Source: Rhizophagus irregularis
Lineage: Eukaryota > Glomeromycota > Glomeromycetes > Glomerales > Glomeraceae
Reading direction: 5' to 3'
DNA: 64,000 nt
NCBI RefSeq assembly: GCF_026210795.1
Contig: NC_089431.1
Span: 3,968,001 to 4,032,000, forward strand
Below are positions 12,281 through 23,427 of the stretch, one piece after another; position 1 is the first letter of the stretch, and each line of letters begins with the position of its first letter. A program made the position numbers and the translations under genes. The notes beneath the pieces were generated by a model. It searched no databases, was not told where the DNA came from, and saw nothing but the letters and a program-made list of their open reading frames with translations.

Positions 12281-12400
12281 TATAACTGGTTCTTTTTTTT
12301 TTTTAAAAAAAAAAAAAGAATAAAATAAATTTTAATTAATTTTTAATTTTGTCAATCATATTTATATTTAGTTTGTGCGGCGTGAAAACGTAATAATACG
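12281..12400 (-). promoter_or_regulatory. Promoter region of the 10.6-12.3 kb BTB gene
   Basis: Read on the minus strand: a motif TTTTCACGCCGCACAAAC (12374-12391 region), a TATA-like TAAATATAAA (12359-12369), then an A/T tract (12288-12314) and the ATG. The same order and near-identical CACGYCGCACAAA box recur upstream of the BTB gene at 59-61 kb, and a weaker version upstream of the one at 23-25 kb. Confidence 0.55.
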
Positions 12401-12639
12401 GCCGCACGGGATATTAAGATTGACGGTAACACCCGAAAATGATCGATATTGCGGATTTATATATTTAGGCCAATCCTTAATCTAATGCCGGCCATTATGG
12501 AATTTTTTCGGCTCTGGAGTTGCTGATCATACTACATGAAGTAAATAATTAATTAATCGAATTTGAATCCATCTACCATTTTATGGAAAGTTGTACTACT
12601 TTGGTTGGAATTTGGAAATTGATTTGTTTTTTAAATGAT

Positions 12640-13335
12640 GGACCGTAATGAAGATTGCACATTATTTATATAAACGTAATATTCTACTATCATTGATAAT
12701 AACATTAAGTCAGAGCTGGATTATATCCTGCATTAATTTATTAACAATTTCATAGTTGTTATAAATAGAATGCTGATTAAATACAAATTACGTGAAATTT
12801 GCTAGGCGTCAACACACGAAGCATTATTTCATTTATTTGAATCATATGAAAATGTTAACTTGTCCGTAGCAACTAATTTATCATCCCATTTTGAAATTCG
12901 TTCGGTATTTTTATTCATAATTTTTGTAATATAATTATCATAAACATTTTCGCACGATTCATTCGATAAAATTGTTTTGCAAAGTAATACCATTCAGAAA
13001 ATTCTTTAAAAGTTATCAATAAAAGGAACATATTGTTGTCATGCATTTTTTTTAATAATTGAAATCATCTTTTAAAAAGCTTATAATAGGATCAGGGATG
13101 TTGAGCGAATTTCCATTTAAAATTTTCTCGTCAAGGTTGAATTTTAAATATTTGGGATAATAATTTTGAATAAACAAGATTGTGATTTTAATGTTTTACT
13201 CATATTAAATCAGTACAATATTTTTTTTTTCATTTCCAAGAAAGATATTTCGAAACTTGTTTGATTTATCGATATTAAAAAATTTTTCGTCCAGTTTGCA
13301 TTATTTTCAGCTAAATAATTCATGAGGATTGAGTT
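12640..13335 (-). pseudogene. Degenerate BTB-BACK relic
   Basis: The minus strand shows nucleotide similarity to the BTB genes without an open frame. For example 13245-13300 corresponds to the segment encoding 'FEN...YQTSF...NFN...W' of the BACK region. The stretch 12650-12860 (TTGCACATTATT, AATGTTAACTTGTCCGTAGC) closely matches 61245-61465 upstream of the other BTB gene. This is an old duplicated copy, reduced to fragments. Confidence 0.5.
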
Positions 13336-13965
13336 ATGAAAATCAATTTGCATAAATTTACAGTACCTATAACATAAATATTAAAAACACACATCTAAAA
13401 AACAGTGTAATAGTAACCTTACGGACACGAAAAGTTTTCGTATAATACACAAAAAAATAGTTCTCGTCGTAATAAATTTATAAGTTTCCAAATTAAATTT
13501 TTAAATTTTGTGCTAAATATATATTTTACAGTTTTTTAATAACCATATCATACATCATCAATTTATCAATTTAGGCGCTTGCTAATAGTTAACATGTTAA
13601 ACTAAATTAATTTATGAGCTTATTTTGTTTAGTCATTAGTTTTATATCCAAATTGTAAATACTTTGAGTACTTTATTTATTCTCAAATACAATTATTTGT
13701 TGTAAAATTAAATAAAAAATAACGATGCCTAATTATTAATTATTAATAATAAAATGTTTTGATAGTAAAATATGTAATAATCAGTAAATACAGTAGCTAG
13801 ATAAGAGAATCACATGTGCTTTATAAAAAATAAATAGACTATAGATATGGGAAATCATATGTTATAAATACCTTATCCGACAAATGGTTCATTTTAAATA
13901 AATATAAAAAATATTATTTCTACACAAACACCTAAATTAATGCAACTGCGTCATATTATTGTTAT
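13336..13965. other. Intergenic, AT-rich
   Basis: No gene, repeat array or element end was recognised in this stretch. Confidence 0.35.
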
Positions 13966-13971
13966 ACCTAC

Positions 13972-14300
13972 TATGGCAAGCCGAGTTAGAGACATTTTAC
14001 CTGTTCATGCTTGATGTTCATTTATGTGTTTATGCTTGATATTTGGTCCGTCTGTAAAACATCAGGCATGAACAGATAAGACATCAAGCACGAACAGCTA
14101 AAATATCAAGCACGGACAGATAAAACATCAAGCATGTGATAGATAAATATCAAGCATGACGGATAGATAAAATATCAGCACATGACAGATGAATATCGCA
14201 GTTGAAGCACGGACAGATGAACATCAGGCACGGTGTAACATTTTGTCAATCCATGCTTGATTTTTCACCCGGATAGTTTAGTCCAACTCGGCTTGCCATA
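13972..14300. mobile_element. 329-bp MITE with 6-bp target duplication
   Basis: Terminal inverted repeats TATGGCAAGCCGAGTT (13972-13987 and 14285-14300) are flanked by direct repeats ACCTAC at 13966-13971 and 14301-14306. A TA duplication with a shorter TIR (TGGCAAGCC) is an alternative reading. The interior holds about eight degenerate tandem copies of a 22-30 bp unit containing ACATCAAGCACGRACAGATA. Near the left end is an inverted copy of that unit, so the element can fold back. It has no coding capacity. It sits between a BTB relic and the kinase promoter. Confidence 0.8.
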
Positions 14301-14321
14301 ACCTACCACGTGAATTTCTAG

Positions 14322-14578
14322 TTGATCATTCCTTGATAGAATTCTTTTATTCTTTGATGGGGTTCTTTTATTCTTTGATGGGGTTCTTGTCAAATTTTAT
14401 TCAAAAATCTTCCAAAATGAGCTTCTAGATTATTTACCTGCGAGGAATGAATGTATAGAATTTTTCATGGAAATTTGTAAAAAGAATTCCGTGTTAAATT
14501 CTACCACAAATATATATACTAGAAAGTTTTCTTAACGTTACAAACGAATGAAATTTTTATTTTAAATGAATTGAAACA
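14322..14578 (+). promoter_or_regulatory. Kinase gene upstream region
   Basis: Contains a duplicated TTCTTTTATTCTTTGATGGG (14340-14382), a TATA-like AAATATATATACTAG (14507-14521) and a T-rich 5' leader before the ATG at 14579. Its core (TTATTCAAAAATCTTCCAAAATG at 14397-14419) has two orphan relatives in this window, at about 23160-23400 and 62264-62460, neither followed by a kinase. Confidence 0.5.
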
Positions 14579-16627
14579 ATGGAACAACCAGTAAATTATA
14601 AACATAAAATTGACTTTTTAATATCGGACAACACGCCTTCAACTCAACCAACACGAAACTCACAAAACAGATATAAGAAATGTAATGAATGTAATAGAAA
14701 AAGAAAAATTTTTGATAAAAGTCACGAGATTTGTCACGTGTGTTACAATAAAGACAATGCTTAAGCCTAAACAAAGTGGAAACCAAGTTATTGACGATTT
14801 TATCAGATATACTCAAAGTAATTATGCCATTATAGAAGGTGGTAAAATGGAGTTTATTCCTTATGATCAATTTAAAAATATAGAATTTATTGCCGAAGGA
14901 GGATTTAGTAAAATTTATAAAGCCATTTGGGTTAATGGCCCGATTAATAATTGGGATGAGATTAAACATAATGATTGGAATATTACTCGTAACAATAATT
15001 ATACCGTTGTCCTCAAAAAGCTTAACAATTCTAAAAACATTACATCCAAGGAACTGAATGAGGTAATGTACATGTACACGCAATATTTTTATATCTTTAA
15101 TGTAATGATTGAAAGGCAATGATTTTTTTTTAGCTCAAGATACTTTATCAGATTGCTTCTTCAACTAAAAACCTATATATAGGCCACCTTAGTGAATATT
15201 TTGGAATTACTCAAGAACCTAATACTAAAGATATTGTGTTTATTATGGAATATTATGCTTTAGGAGATTTGATGCATTATTTGAATAATGACTTCTATAA
15301 TATTAGTTGGGAAACGAAATTATATGGATTATGGAATATAACAAATGGATTTTGTCTTATACATGGCACTGGAATTACCCACAGAGATTTACATAGTGGA
15401 AATATCTTTTTTGATGGCAACCTTTCATATATAGGTGATCTAGGAATAAGTAAATCTGCAACTGAATGTACAAATAATAATAATGAGAAATATGGTATTA
15501 TTCCTTATATGGCACCAGAGATTTTTCAAGGACAAAAATATACTAAGGCTTTAGATATATATAGTTTTGGGATGATTATGCGGGAGTTTATGACAGGCAG
15601 AAGACCTTTTTGGAATGAAAATCATGATATAGAACTTATAATCAAAATATGTGATGGTTTACGGCCGCCAATTGTTACAAATGCACCTGAAGGATATATT
15701 GAATTAATGAAAAGTTGCTGGCATTCTGATCCAAATAAAAGACCAACAGCTTTAGACATATTCTATGGAGTCGATAAAATATGGGCTAATGAAATTAATC
15801 TAATTCAAACTAAAATTATAGAATCATCAGACATTGGACCTGTAATAACAAATAATACAGGTGCAATTTATAAAAGTAGACCTTTAAGTAGAATGATTAA
15901 TTCTGCAATGTCTTTAAGGAATTCAAGGAGTCAATCGATTGGTAAACAATTTTATGGCGCTAACTACATACATTTTGTTGTAAGAAAATATTTTTTTTAT
16001 TTACTTTTGAAACAATTACTTAGATCCATTTTATTATTATCAGAAAAACAATGCAGCATTTATTGGTATTTAATTAATTAATTATTATTTGATATTTTAT
16101 TTGTGCTATCATTAATATAATTTATTTAAAGATAAAAGGAAGTTTAACAATTCAATTGAAGACGGTAATGATAATGGTACGAAAATTAAACTTTGTGTAT
16201 AATTTGCCGATAAAAAGTTGAACCACATCTTTTATTGTACTCAACTATTTTATTCGAATTTAAATTTTTATAATTACTACAGTAAAATAGTTTTTTTCAT
16301 TTACAATTATTTTTTTTTTTGAAAATAATTAATTATCTAGACCAGGAGAAAATTATTCGGAAATGAAAATTCTGGTAAATGACGACCTCTCACTTATTTA
16401 TATTTTAGTTAATTCATAAATTTAATTAGATTTTTATGCTTCATTAGAATATTTTGCAAAAGAAATAGAGTTAGACATTAATAAAAATTTAAATGAACCT
16501 CAAAATAACGGTAAGTAAATATGTTATGTTGCTTTCCACTATTTTCCAAATAATAATTCAAATTTTTTAAACTTAAAATATAGAATATGTTACAAAGGAA
16601 TTTGATATTGATATAAATAATATTTGA
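14579..16627 (+). CDS. Protein kinase (TKL-like), N-terminal frameshift
   Basis: Exon 1 is 14579-15062 and exon 2 starts at 15134 after a 71-nt intron. Probable short tail exons follow at 16132-16164, 16448-16510 and 16584-16627 (phases agree; ends DIDINNI). The N-terminus has a Cys-rich pair, KKCNECNRKRK and ICHVCYN, then an Ile/Asp 'DDFIRYTQ' segment. Kinase motifs are the Gly loop (AEGGFSKIYKA), VVLKKL lysine, HRDLHSGNIFF, DLG in place of DFG, APEIF and the RPF/RP C-lobe motifs. Exon 1 contains one extra base near 14748-14756: the Cys-rich frame stops at 14762 while the kinase frame runs from upstream. Translation might instead begin at ATG 14757, giving a kinase without the Cys-rich head. 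It is likely cytosolic Ser/Thr or dual-specificity. The boundary after 15941 is uncertain. Confidence 0.65.
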
Positions 16628-17779
16628 ATATATGAAATTTTAAATTTATTTGTATTATTTTATTTGTTATACGAATATTATGGCGAAATAAATATCATAT
16701 GTTCAAATGATACATAGAATAAAAACTCATGTCATTTCAAAGAAAATGTTAATTTGTTCATTAGTCAACGTATTTTTACGCAAGAACTATTATCAATTTT
16801 AATTGTTATCCAAAATATTAAATAAATTTGGGATGAAATTTATCATACATTTATTACATTATAATTTTACTATCATTTATTTTTTATAAAAAAAAGGAAT
16901 AGTAGTACGTGAACGGTCACCGTAAATAATTGGTTTTGAATCGAGATATCATTTGTCAAAGTTTGGGCCTAATCGAAAAAAAAATTTTTAATAACAATAA
17001 GTACTAAATGCCCAAAAGAAATGATATTAGCAAAAGGTTTAGGAATAAACAGAAAAAAAAAAAGATAATTGGTATTCTCAAAATATTGTCTTTACGCGCA
17101 TTCCAAAAATGTTGCATAAAAATGTTTGAAAAAAAGATTATTTTGAAAACCGTGTTAATTTTAAATTAGTTTTAGATTTGACATAGTATGCATAAATTGT
17201 TTATCTTTATATAATGGTAATTTATTTGTAGAAGTTACTACATCTATTATATACCTAAGTCGTAATAATGAGTAAGATTAATGAGAACATATGAATCATT
17301 ATATGTAAATTTAATGATTTATGAGTCATATGATTCATTTATTATTAATCATATTTAATGTAAGCCATATTTGGATAATTAACTAATGATACTGTATGAC
17401 TAAAAAAAAAAATAAGTATTACAATGAAACATAACAATATAAATATTACAAAATGAATCAGCTTTTATCATTTTAATCCATTATTACAAAAAATAATAAG
17501 CTGATTTTTTAGTTTGTCATTTTTTATAAGAATAAGTCAAATTGACAAATAATTTATCAGTTCAAGTCATATCATTTTTTTGCATATTTAAGATGTCTAA
17601 TTTTTCTTCCAATTTTTGCTTTTCATAAATTCTTTGCTTTTTGCTTTTGTAAATATTAACAAATTCTACAATCTACAATCTTATCTATATAACCTACAGT
17701 ATATATAATATAATACTTATAATACTTTATATTTTTTTTAGAATTAGAAATACTTTATATTTTTTTTAGAATTAGAATT
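16628..17779. other. Intergenic, AT-rich
   Basis: No gene recognised. From about 17640 the sequence matches, in inverted orientation, 22070-22150. This marks the outer end of an inverted duplication that includes the next gene's 5' part. Confidence 0.4.
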
Positions 17780-19921
17780 ATATTGGATTTGATTATATTG
17801 GATTTGAAGAACTTGTTTTTTATTTAAATGAACCAAGAAAAATTTCTTACCATGGATTTTTGAAACTTAACTGAAATACTATTATTGCTTCATTGTCTCA
17901 ATTAACTAATTTTCCATTAGAAAAGTTTGGATTAATCGCTTTTTGCATAATGCAAAAAAGTTATTTGATTCAAATACTTTTACTGAATTAAAGAAAAAGG
18001 TATGTTTTATTTTTATTTTGCAAAGTTGGGTAACTCTCTAATATCCATGGTGGTCACTTTTTGAGAATTACTGGTCTCGTTCGCCTGGTAACCACTCCGG
18101 GCTCTCATTCCAGGCGCCCTACTTTGTTGTTAGTAAAGTCTGCTAATTCTGGAGGAGGAACTGGCTATGTACCTTCTTTACTACTAAATAAAAATTTAGC
18201 ATACATTAACAATTTGCTTTCTTATAATAGGTAATTGAAGAGTATCAACGTAAAAAAGATTTGCAAATATATTGGCAAGAAGTTATCAAAGAATATGAAG
18301 AAAGTCAGAAAATTATTAAGGAATATGAAAAAGAAAATATGATTACTACTGTTACACCTCTTCCAAAAAAGCCAATTAAATTTTCTGAAACTTTACAATC
18401 AAAAGAAAAATCTTTTTACCACTGTTAAATCACATTCTAAAACTTTACAATCAGATATATCTTTACTTTCAAAAAAAACAGGTAACCTTTCTGAAACTTC
18501 ACAACTAGATTTATCTAAATTTTCATGAACTTGAAACTAAAACTTTACAATCAGATATATCTTTACTTTCAAAAAAAACAGGTAAAAGTTCTGTTAAAAA
18601 TCTTTCTGAAACTTCACAACTAGATTTATCTAAATTTTCATGAACTTGAAAATGAATCTTATGCTAATTTATTTTATAAATATACTGAAAAGGATGTTAA
18701 AAATAAGGTTATAGAATATCCAATGGACCTATTTACTATAAATTCAAAATTAGAAAATAATCAATATACAAGTTTAAAAGAATTTGAAAAAGATATTCAT
18801 TTAATATTTTGTAATTGTTATACATATAATGATATTAAAAGTAAAGAATATTGTTCAGGTAAAATATTAGAATCTATTTTTAATGAAAAATGGAATGAAA
18901 AAATTATTCTTTATGATAGACAAACAAGAGAACTGAAAAGAGTAAGAGATACTGATACTGATGATACTGATGATACTGATAGATCCTGGAAGAAACAATG
19001 TCAAATTTTAGAACATAATAAAAATAATTTAATATATAGACAGGTTATTAATAATGCGCTCCTTATTGCTTCAGCATATGAAAGTCTTGTTATAGGTAAT
19101 AATTTTATACCTTTTATTGAAATTTTAAAGACATTTCTATTAACTAGATCAAGAATGTCTTTATCTTTAGCAAATGAATCTATACTTCAGGCAATTATTG
19201 AAAGTCTTTTACCATTAAAGACTCAACAGAATTTTTTTAAACATTTCGACAAGTTAAATTTTTAATTTAATAAAATTAATTACAATCGCTTTGACTTCCC
19301 TTTGTTTGTAATATTACTTTGTAATATTACAAATTTATTATTATAATATTTTTAGGGTTTTCAAACTTCACGGTGATCAAGTGAATCTTATTAAAATATC
19401 GTATTCCAGAGCTTTCATTAGTAATGGATGGTAAAAAGTTAAAGGGATCAGGTCGCTTTGGTTATTCAGATATTTTTGTTTTGAAAGGAATAGGTGATAT
19501 TTACTATATTAGCTTAGAATTAAAATATATTCCATTAGTTGGTTTAATAAAAAATCAGAAAGTTAAATATGGTGCAAATGAGTTAGAAAACTTAGATAAA
19601 ATCCTTGAAAAGGAAAATGAAGAAGATTTACTAAAAAGACCATATGCATATTGGTCTAAAGAATATAAAAGAACAAACCAGACAACTATAGGTGAAGTAT
19701 TAAACAGTGGTATAAGTCAACTGGAATCATATATGAATACAATTTCAAAGGGAAGAGTTGTTGATTATTCTAGTTCAGGAATATTTGATGAACGTGTCAA
19801 AATAGTTAAATCAAATCCTAATAAATTAAAAGGATTTGTCATTTTAGTAATTGGTTTTCATTGTATTTTATGGAAACCTGTTGATGAAGTAATATCTAAT
19901 TATACATATAATATAATTTAA
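17780..19921 (+). pseudogene. Bromodomain / PD-(D/E)XK nuclease-like gene, decayed
   Basis: Fragments in order: FEELVFYLNEPRKISYHG (about 17816), RFLHNAKKLFDSNTFTELKK (to about 18000), an intron with GTATGT...AATAG (18001-18229), a charged coiled segment (IEEYQRKKDLQIYWQEVI), and a repeated Ser/Leu linker. Then comes a bromodomain (from about 18660; YPMDLFTI, FEKDIHLIFCNCYTYND with the YN acetyl-lysine-binding position) running into 19265. After a second intron-like gap, 19424-19921 encodes a PD-(D/E)XK-like domain: SDIF aspartate at residue 16, LELKY Glu/Lys at residues 32 and 34. At least four frameshifts separate these parts, for example near 17935, 18420, 18640 and 19395. The ancestral protein probably read acetylated chromatin and carried a nuclease fold. 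This is inference from motifs. Confidence 0.6.
18437..18650 (+). repeat. Tandem duplication in linker
   Basis: Two direct copies, 18437-18536 (100 bp) and 18537-18650 (114 bp), start CTAAAACTTTACAATCAG and end at CATGAACTTGAAA. The second copy has about 14 extra bases. The duplication lies in the Ser/Leu-rich linker before the bromodomain and is part of that gene's decay or linker expansion. Confidence 0.8.
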
Positions 19922-20591
19922 GTATTTATATAAAAAATTGCAAGGTTTAATACTTTCAGAATAAAGATATAGTAAATAATAAGTATCTAGTATTATACAA
20001 TAATTACATTTTAGTTGTATCATAATTAGATTAGTTTATAAAATATTTTTTTTTTGAAAATATTTTTAAAATATACTACTTTATTTTCAATCCAATTATT
20101 TACTTAGTTGTTAATATTAGTAATATTAGAAATTTCAAACCAATTTTCAGTAGGCTAAATTAAAATTTTGTTTACTGTATATCCATTTGTATAATATATA
20201 TTTGGAATTATTTACCTATATATATTGTATACCATTTGCGCATTGTTATTTGTTATGACTACTATATAAAGTAAAATTTAGATAATAATAAATTATTACA
20301 AGTACACTAAGGATCAATTATAGGGAAATTTATAAATATCAAACTTTTATATTTAATTAGCTATCAGACTATCAATCTAAACAATCTTCAGTTAAAATCC
20401 TTTAATTACTTCTACTTCTACTATATTTAATTGTCCATTATCAGTAGGATATCACCAGAAGGTAAAATCTTTTGGTGTATAATATATCAACTTCAAATAA
20501 TACATAATAAGGTTAAAATTTCAGTTAATATACCAATTTCCTTAATTAAAAATTGTATCTTAAAATTTATTTCCTTTTGCTCAAGGAGATA
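19922..20591. other. Intergenic, AT-rich
   Basis: No gene or repeat family recognised between the nuclease-like pseudogene and the MITE at 20594. Confidence 0.35.
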
Positions 20592-20593
20592 TA

Positions 20594-21030
20594 GTTGCCG
20601 CTGAAATTATTATTACGGTTACGGCACGTGCCGTAATCACCGTAATTAAAAACCGTAAACCGTAATTGCCATAATGCCGTAATGCCGTAATTTAACTTGA
20701 CGCCGTAATGCCGTAGTGTAATATGCCGTAAATAAATAAGACTAAACTTAATTTCAGCCGTTCGTAATGCCCGGTCAACTTTTTTATCGCGTTATATCAC
20801 ATGACGTTACACCAATTTCCAAAAAAGGAAATTTTGTCCCCAATAAATCAAAGAAATGGGTTACGAAAGGTTACACAAGTTTCTAAAAAAGGAGATATTT
20901 TTGCCGATCATTTGGTATTATTCAAGTCACGTGATTATAATCAATTACGGCATTTTATTACGGTTACGGCATTATTTACGACATATGCCGTAATGCCGAA
21001 ATGCCGTAATTAGGGAATTTCGACGGCACC
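20594..21030. mobile_element. 437-bp MITE rich in TGCCGTAA units
   Basis: Imperfect terminal inverted repeats, GTTGCCGCTGAAATT and (reverse complement at right) GGTGCCGTCGAAATT, are flanked by TA at 20592-20593 and 21031-21032. This is consistent with a Tc1/mariner-type target duplication. Subterminal zones consist of many TGCCGTAA/TTACGGCA copies on both sides, resembling multiple transposase binding sites. The centre carries TCACGTGA at 20927-20934. The 70-codon frame inside is fortuitous. Confidence 0.7.
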
Positions 21031-21032
21031 TA

Positions 21033-21649
21033 TACAAGGAGACTTATAATAAATCGTACTTTCATTCCTTGATGAATAACATTCCTGAAAGTAAATAAAA
21101 TCATTATATAAATAATTTGATTTATTTAAATTTGCAAGTATAACTAATATAATAAAGATTTAAAGATAAAATGGCAACTGACTGCTATTCTTAATAAGAA
21201 ATTTCAACAATAATAATAAAAGCAGAATAGGATAGTTTTCTTCTTCCATTTTACCTCAATTAAGTTTTAAAATAATTTCCATAATCACTTATAAGGATGC
21301 TTACCAAAACTATTTTTCAAAATTTTAGTTTAGTCAAAATTCAACCTGAACTAATTTTTATAATAAAACTTAATTGCCTAAACTGTTTTTATGCTTTTCT
21401 GAAACTTAATTATAATTTAGGAAAGTTTCGGATTTACAAATTTTTTCATTAAAAATAAAGTTTTTGAGTTTCAAATTTTTAATTTTATCGTTAGATGAGT
21501 TTCAGGTAGCAACACTAATCACTTATGATCTTACAAATGCATTTGGCTTTTGTAAAAAGTTTTAATATTATCTAGATCCTTATTGGTAGTACTATAAGTG
21601 ACGGAATAAAAGTATTTACTTTTGATTATTTTAGAAAGTTTAATTAGCT
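21033..21649. other. Intergenic, AT-rich
   Basis: No gene recognised. It lies between the MITE and the inverted gene fragment. Confidence 0.35.
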
Positions 21650-22150
21650 TTTGAAAGAGATGTAGCAGTAGTAATTTTCTGACTTTTTTCATATTCTTTA
21701 ATAACTTCTTGCCAATATATTTGCAAATCTTTTTATTACCTATTATATGAAAGCAGATTGTTAATGGTATGCTAAATTTTTTATTTAGTAGTAAAAAAGG
21801 TAGAGCCTGGAGTGGTTACCAGGTGAGTAAGACCAGTAATTTATCATGATGGGTATTAGGGAGATACCTACCTTTGCAAAATAAATATAAAAACACATAC
21901 CTTTTTTTAATTCAGTTGAATCAAATAATTCTTTTGCATTATGCAAAAAGTAAGTAATATTAATGAGCTAATGAAACAATAATAGTATTTTGGTTATGTT
22001 TCAAAAATTTGTGGTAAGATGAATTAATTTTCAGTTGTACTTATAATTAGTTTATTAATTTCAAAAAAATATAAAGTTCAAAAAAGTATAAAGTATTATA
22101 TATATAAAGTATTATAGATTATAGATTGTAGAATTTATAAAAAATCTACA
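21650..22150 (-). pseudogene. Inverted partial copy of the bromodomain/nuclease gene 5' part
   Basis: The minus strand repeats, with divergence, the sequence found on the plus strand at 17640-18310. It includes the upstream AATACTTTATA repeats, the TTCATTGTCTCAATTA-like exon, the intron (GTATGT near 21903, with the same CCTGGTAACCACTCC-like interior) and the KKDLQIYWQEVI exon, after which similarity ends. Because the intron is present, this arose by DNA duplication rather than retroposition. A deletion removes part of the first exon and of the 'EEYQR' region. Confidence 0.65.
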
Positions 22151-22897
22151 GTTTAAGTTTATTATTTTGTAATAATGGTCAAACTGATAAAAGCGTGTAT
22201 TATACGTGTAATCCGTTTAAAACCAGCACTATAGCGAAATATGATGATTACAATGTAAACTCAACTTTTTTGCTTAATTTCTTATAATTTACTGCATAAC
22301 ACTTACCAACCATGCAAAAAACGCAAAGTAAGGTCACATCTGAAGTGCGTACAATGTAAACTCCTTTTTTACAATAGTGAGCATGCAATTTTATTAGTTT
22401 ATCTTTTTTCTTAGGTATTTTTTAATTTACATATGACATGTTATTTACGAAATATAAATAAAATTTTGCAATCATTTGTCTAATTATTTCAGGTGCATTA
22501 AAAAGGTAAGGTCTAAATGACCGAAATTTCACCCCGATTTTTAATACGACAGTGCCGTCTTGGATCAGTGAAAAAAAAAACAATTTTTTTTTTAGCCTTA
22601 AAATCGGAGATAAATGATCAAAACTTAGACAGATGTGTATGTCAAGTTGAACATACAAACATACAAGCACAAGTAGGTAACTTTCACGAATTTTTTTTTA
22701 ATTTACAAGAATTCTTCACACAAATATTAACAACAAATTAGACATTATTCAATAAATCTAAGAGCATTTTTAATGATAATTATAATTCTTAATTTAAATC
22801 AACATAAAGTATAATTATACGTTTAATTAAAAGAATCCGTTCATATTCAGAAATCAGAAACCCGCCTTATTTCACAATGTAAACGATGAGAAAATGA
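22151..22897. other. Intergenic with short direct repeats
   Basis: ACAATGTAAACTC occurs at about 22250 and 22350, with a related ACAATGTAAACG at 22874. No gene could be supported; small frames on both strands lack recognisable domains. Confidence 0.35.
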
Positions 22898-23145
22898 TTA
22901 AAAATGTTTCTTCGTAATTTGAAATATTTCGTATTCTTCTACAGAAAATTTATTACTATTATTTCTGATCGGTTTATTATATAGAAGTAATTTCAATAAA
23001 TAACAATTATCAAAGATATACAAAATAAGATCACTCTCCCTAAATGATGGACGATTAGATATGTCAAAATTTGTATTCCCTACACGACTCAAAATATGAT
23101 TATCGATACTTTTATTCTTATCGAAAGAAGAATATAAAAGTTGAT
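22898..23145 (-). pseudogene. TLDc C-terminal fragment
   Basis: The minus strand encodes only the end of a TLDc domain: a DKNKSIDNHILSRVG segment (with one frame break near 23095), then RPSFRESDLIL and KFSVEEYEIFQITKKHF, with the stop at 22898-22900. It matches the last 80 or so residues of the intact BTB-TLDc proteins nearby, especially the one at 59.4 kb, which also ends ITKK.F. The sequence breaks off abruptly at about 23145, where an orphan kinase-type upstream region begins. It cannot be functional. Confidence 0.8.
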
Positions 23146-23149
23146 CATC

Positions 23150-23405
23150 GCATTTAATAAAATCCTTTTATTCCTTGATAAAATATTCATTCAAAATCTT
23201 TCAAGATGGACTTCTGAAAAATCATCTACCGCATCTTACTATAAGAGCTTCTTTAAAGAATGAATTTATAGAATTTCACTTGAAGGAAAAAAATTCTTAT
23301 TCTTTAAATTTCATTGCAATAAAATATATGCAGGAACTTTTTTTATTTTTGCATTTTAAGATTTCCCGAGCGCTACAAGCGAATAAGCATACATTGCATG
23401 GAATT
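23150..23405 (+). other. Orphan copy of a kinase upstream region
   Basis: Similar to 14322-14578, the functional kinase promoter: CCTTTTATTCCTTGATAAAA, TTCATTCAAAATCTTTCAAG, a GAATTTATAGAATTT block and T-rich leader. A third copy is at 62264-62460 and shares GCGAATAAG at its end. Here the downstream kinase is missing and BTB gene sequence follows instead. A short frame across it is not a gene. Confidence 0.55.
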
Positions 23406-23427
23406 AAAAATTAAATTATTGTACAAT

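Noticed and set aside
20801-21013. 70-codon frame on the plus strand
   Set aside because: Lies wholly within the 437-bp MITE and has no domain.
22422-22741. Overlapping frames on both strands
   Set aside because: No domain, no splice or promoter context, T/A homopolymers in the middle.
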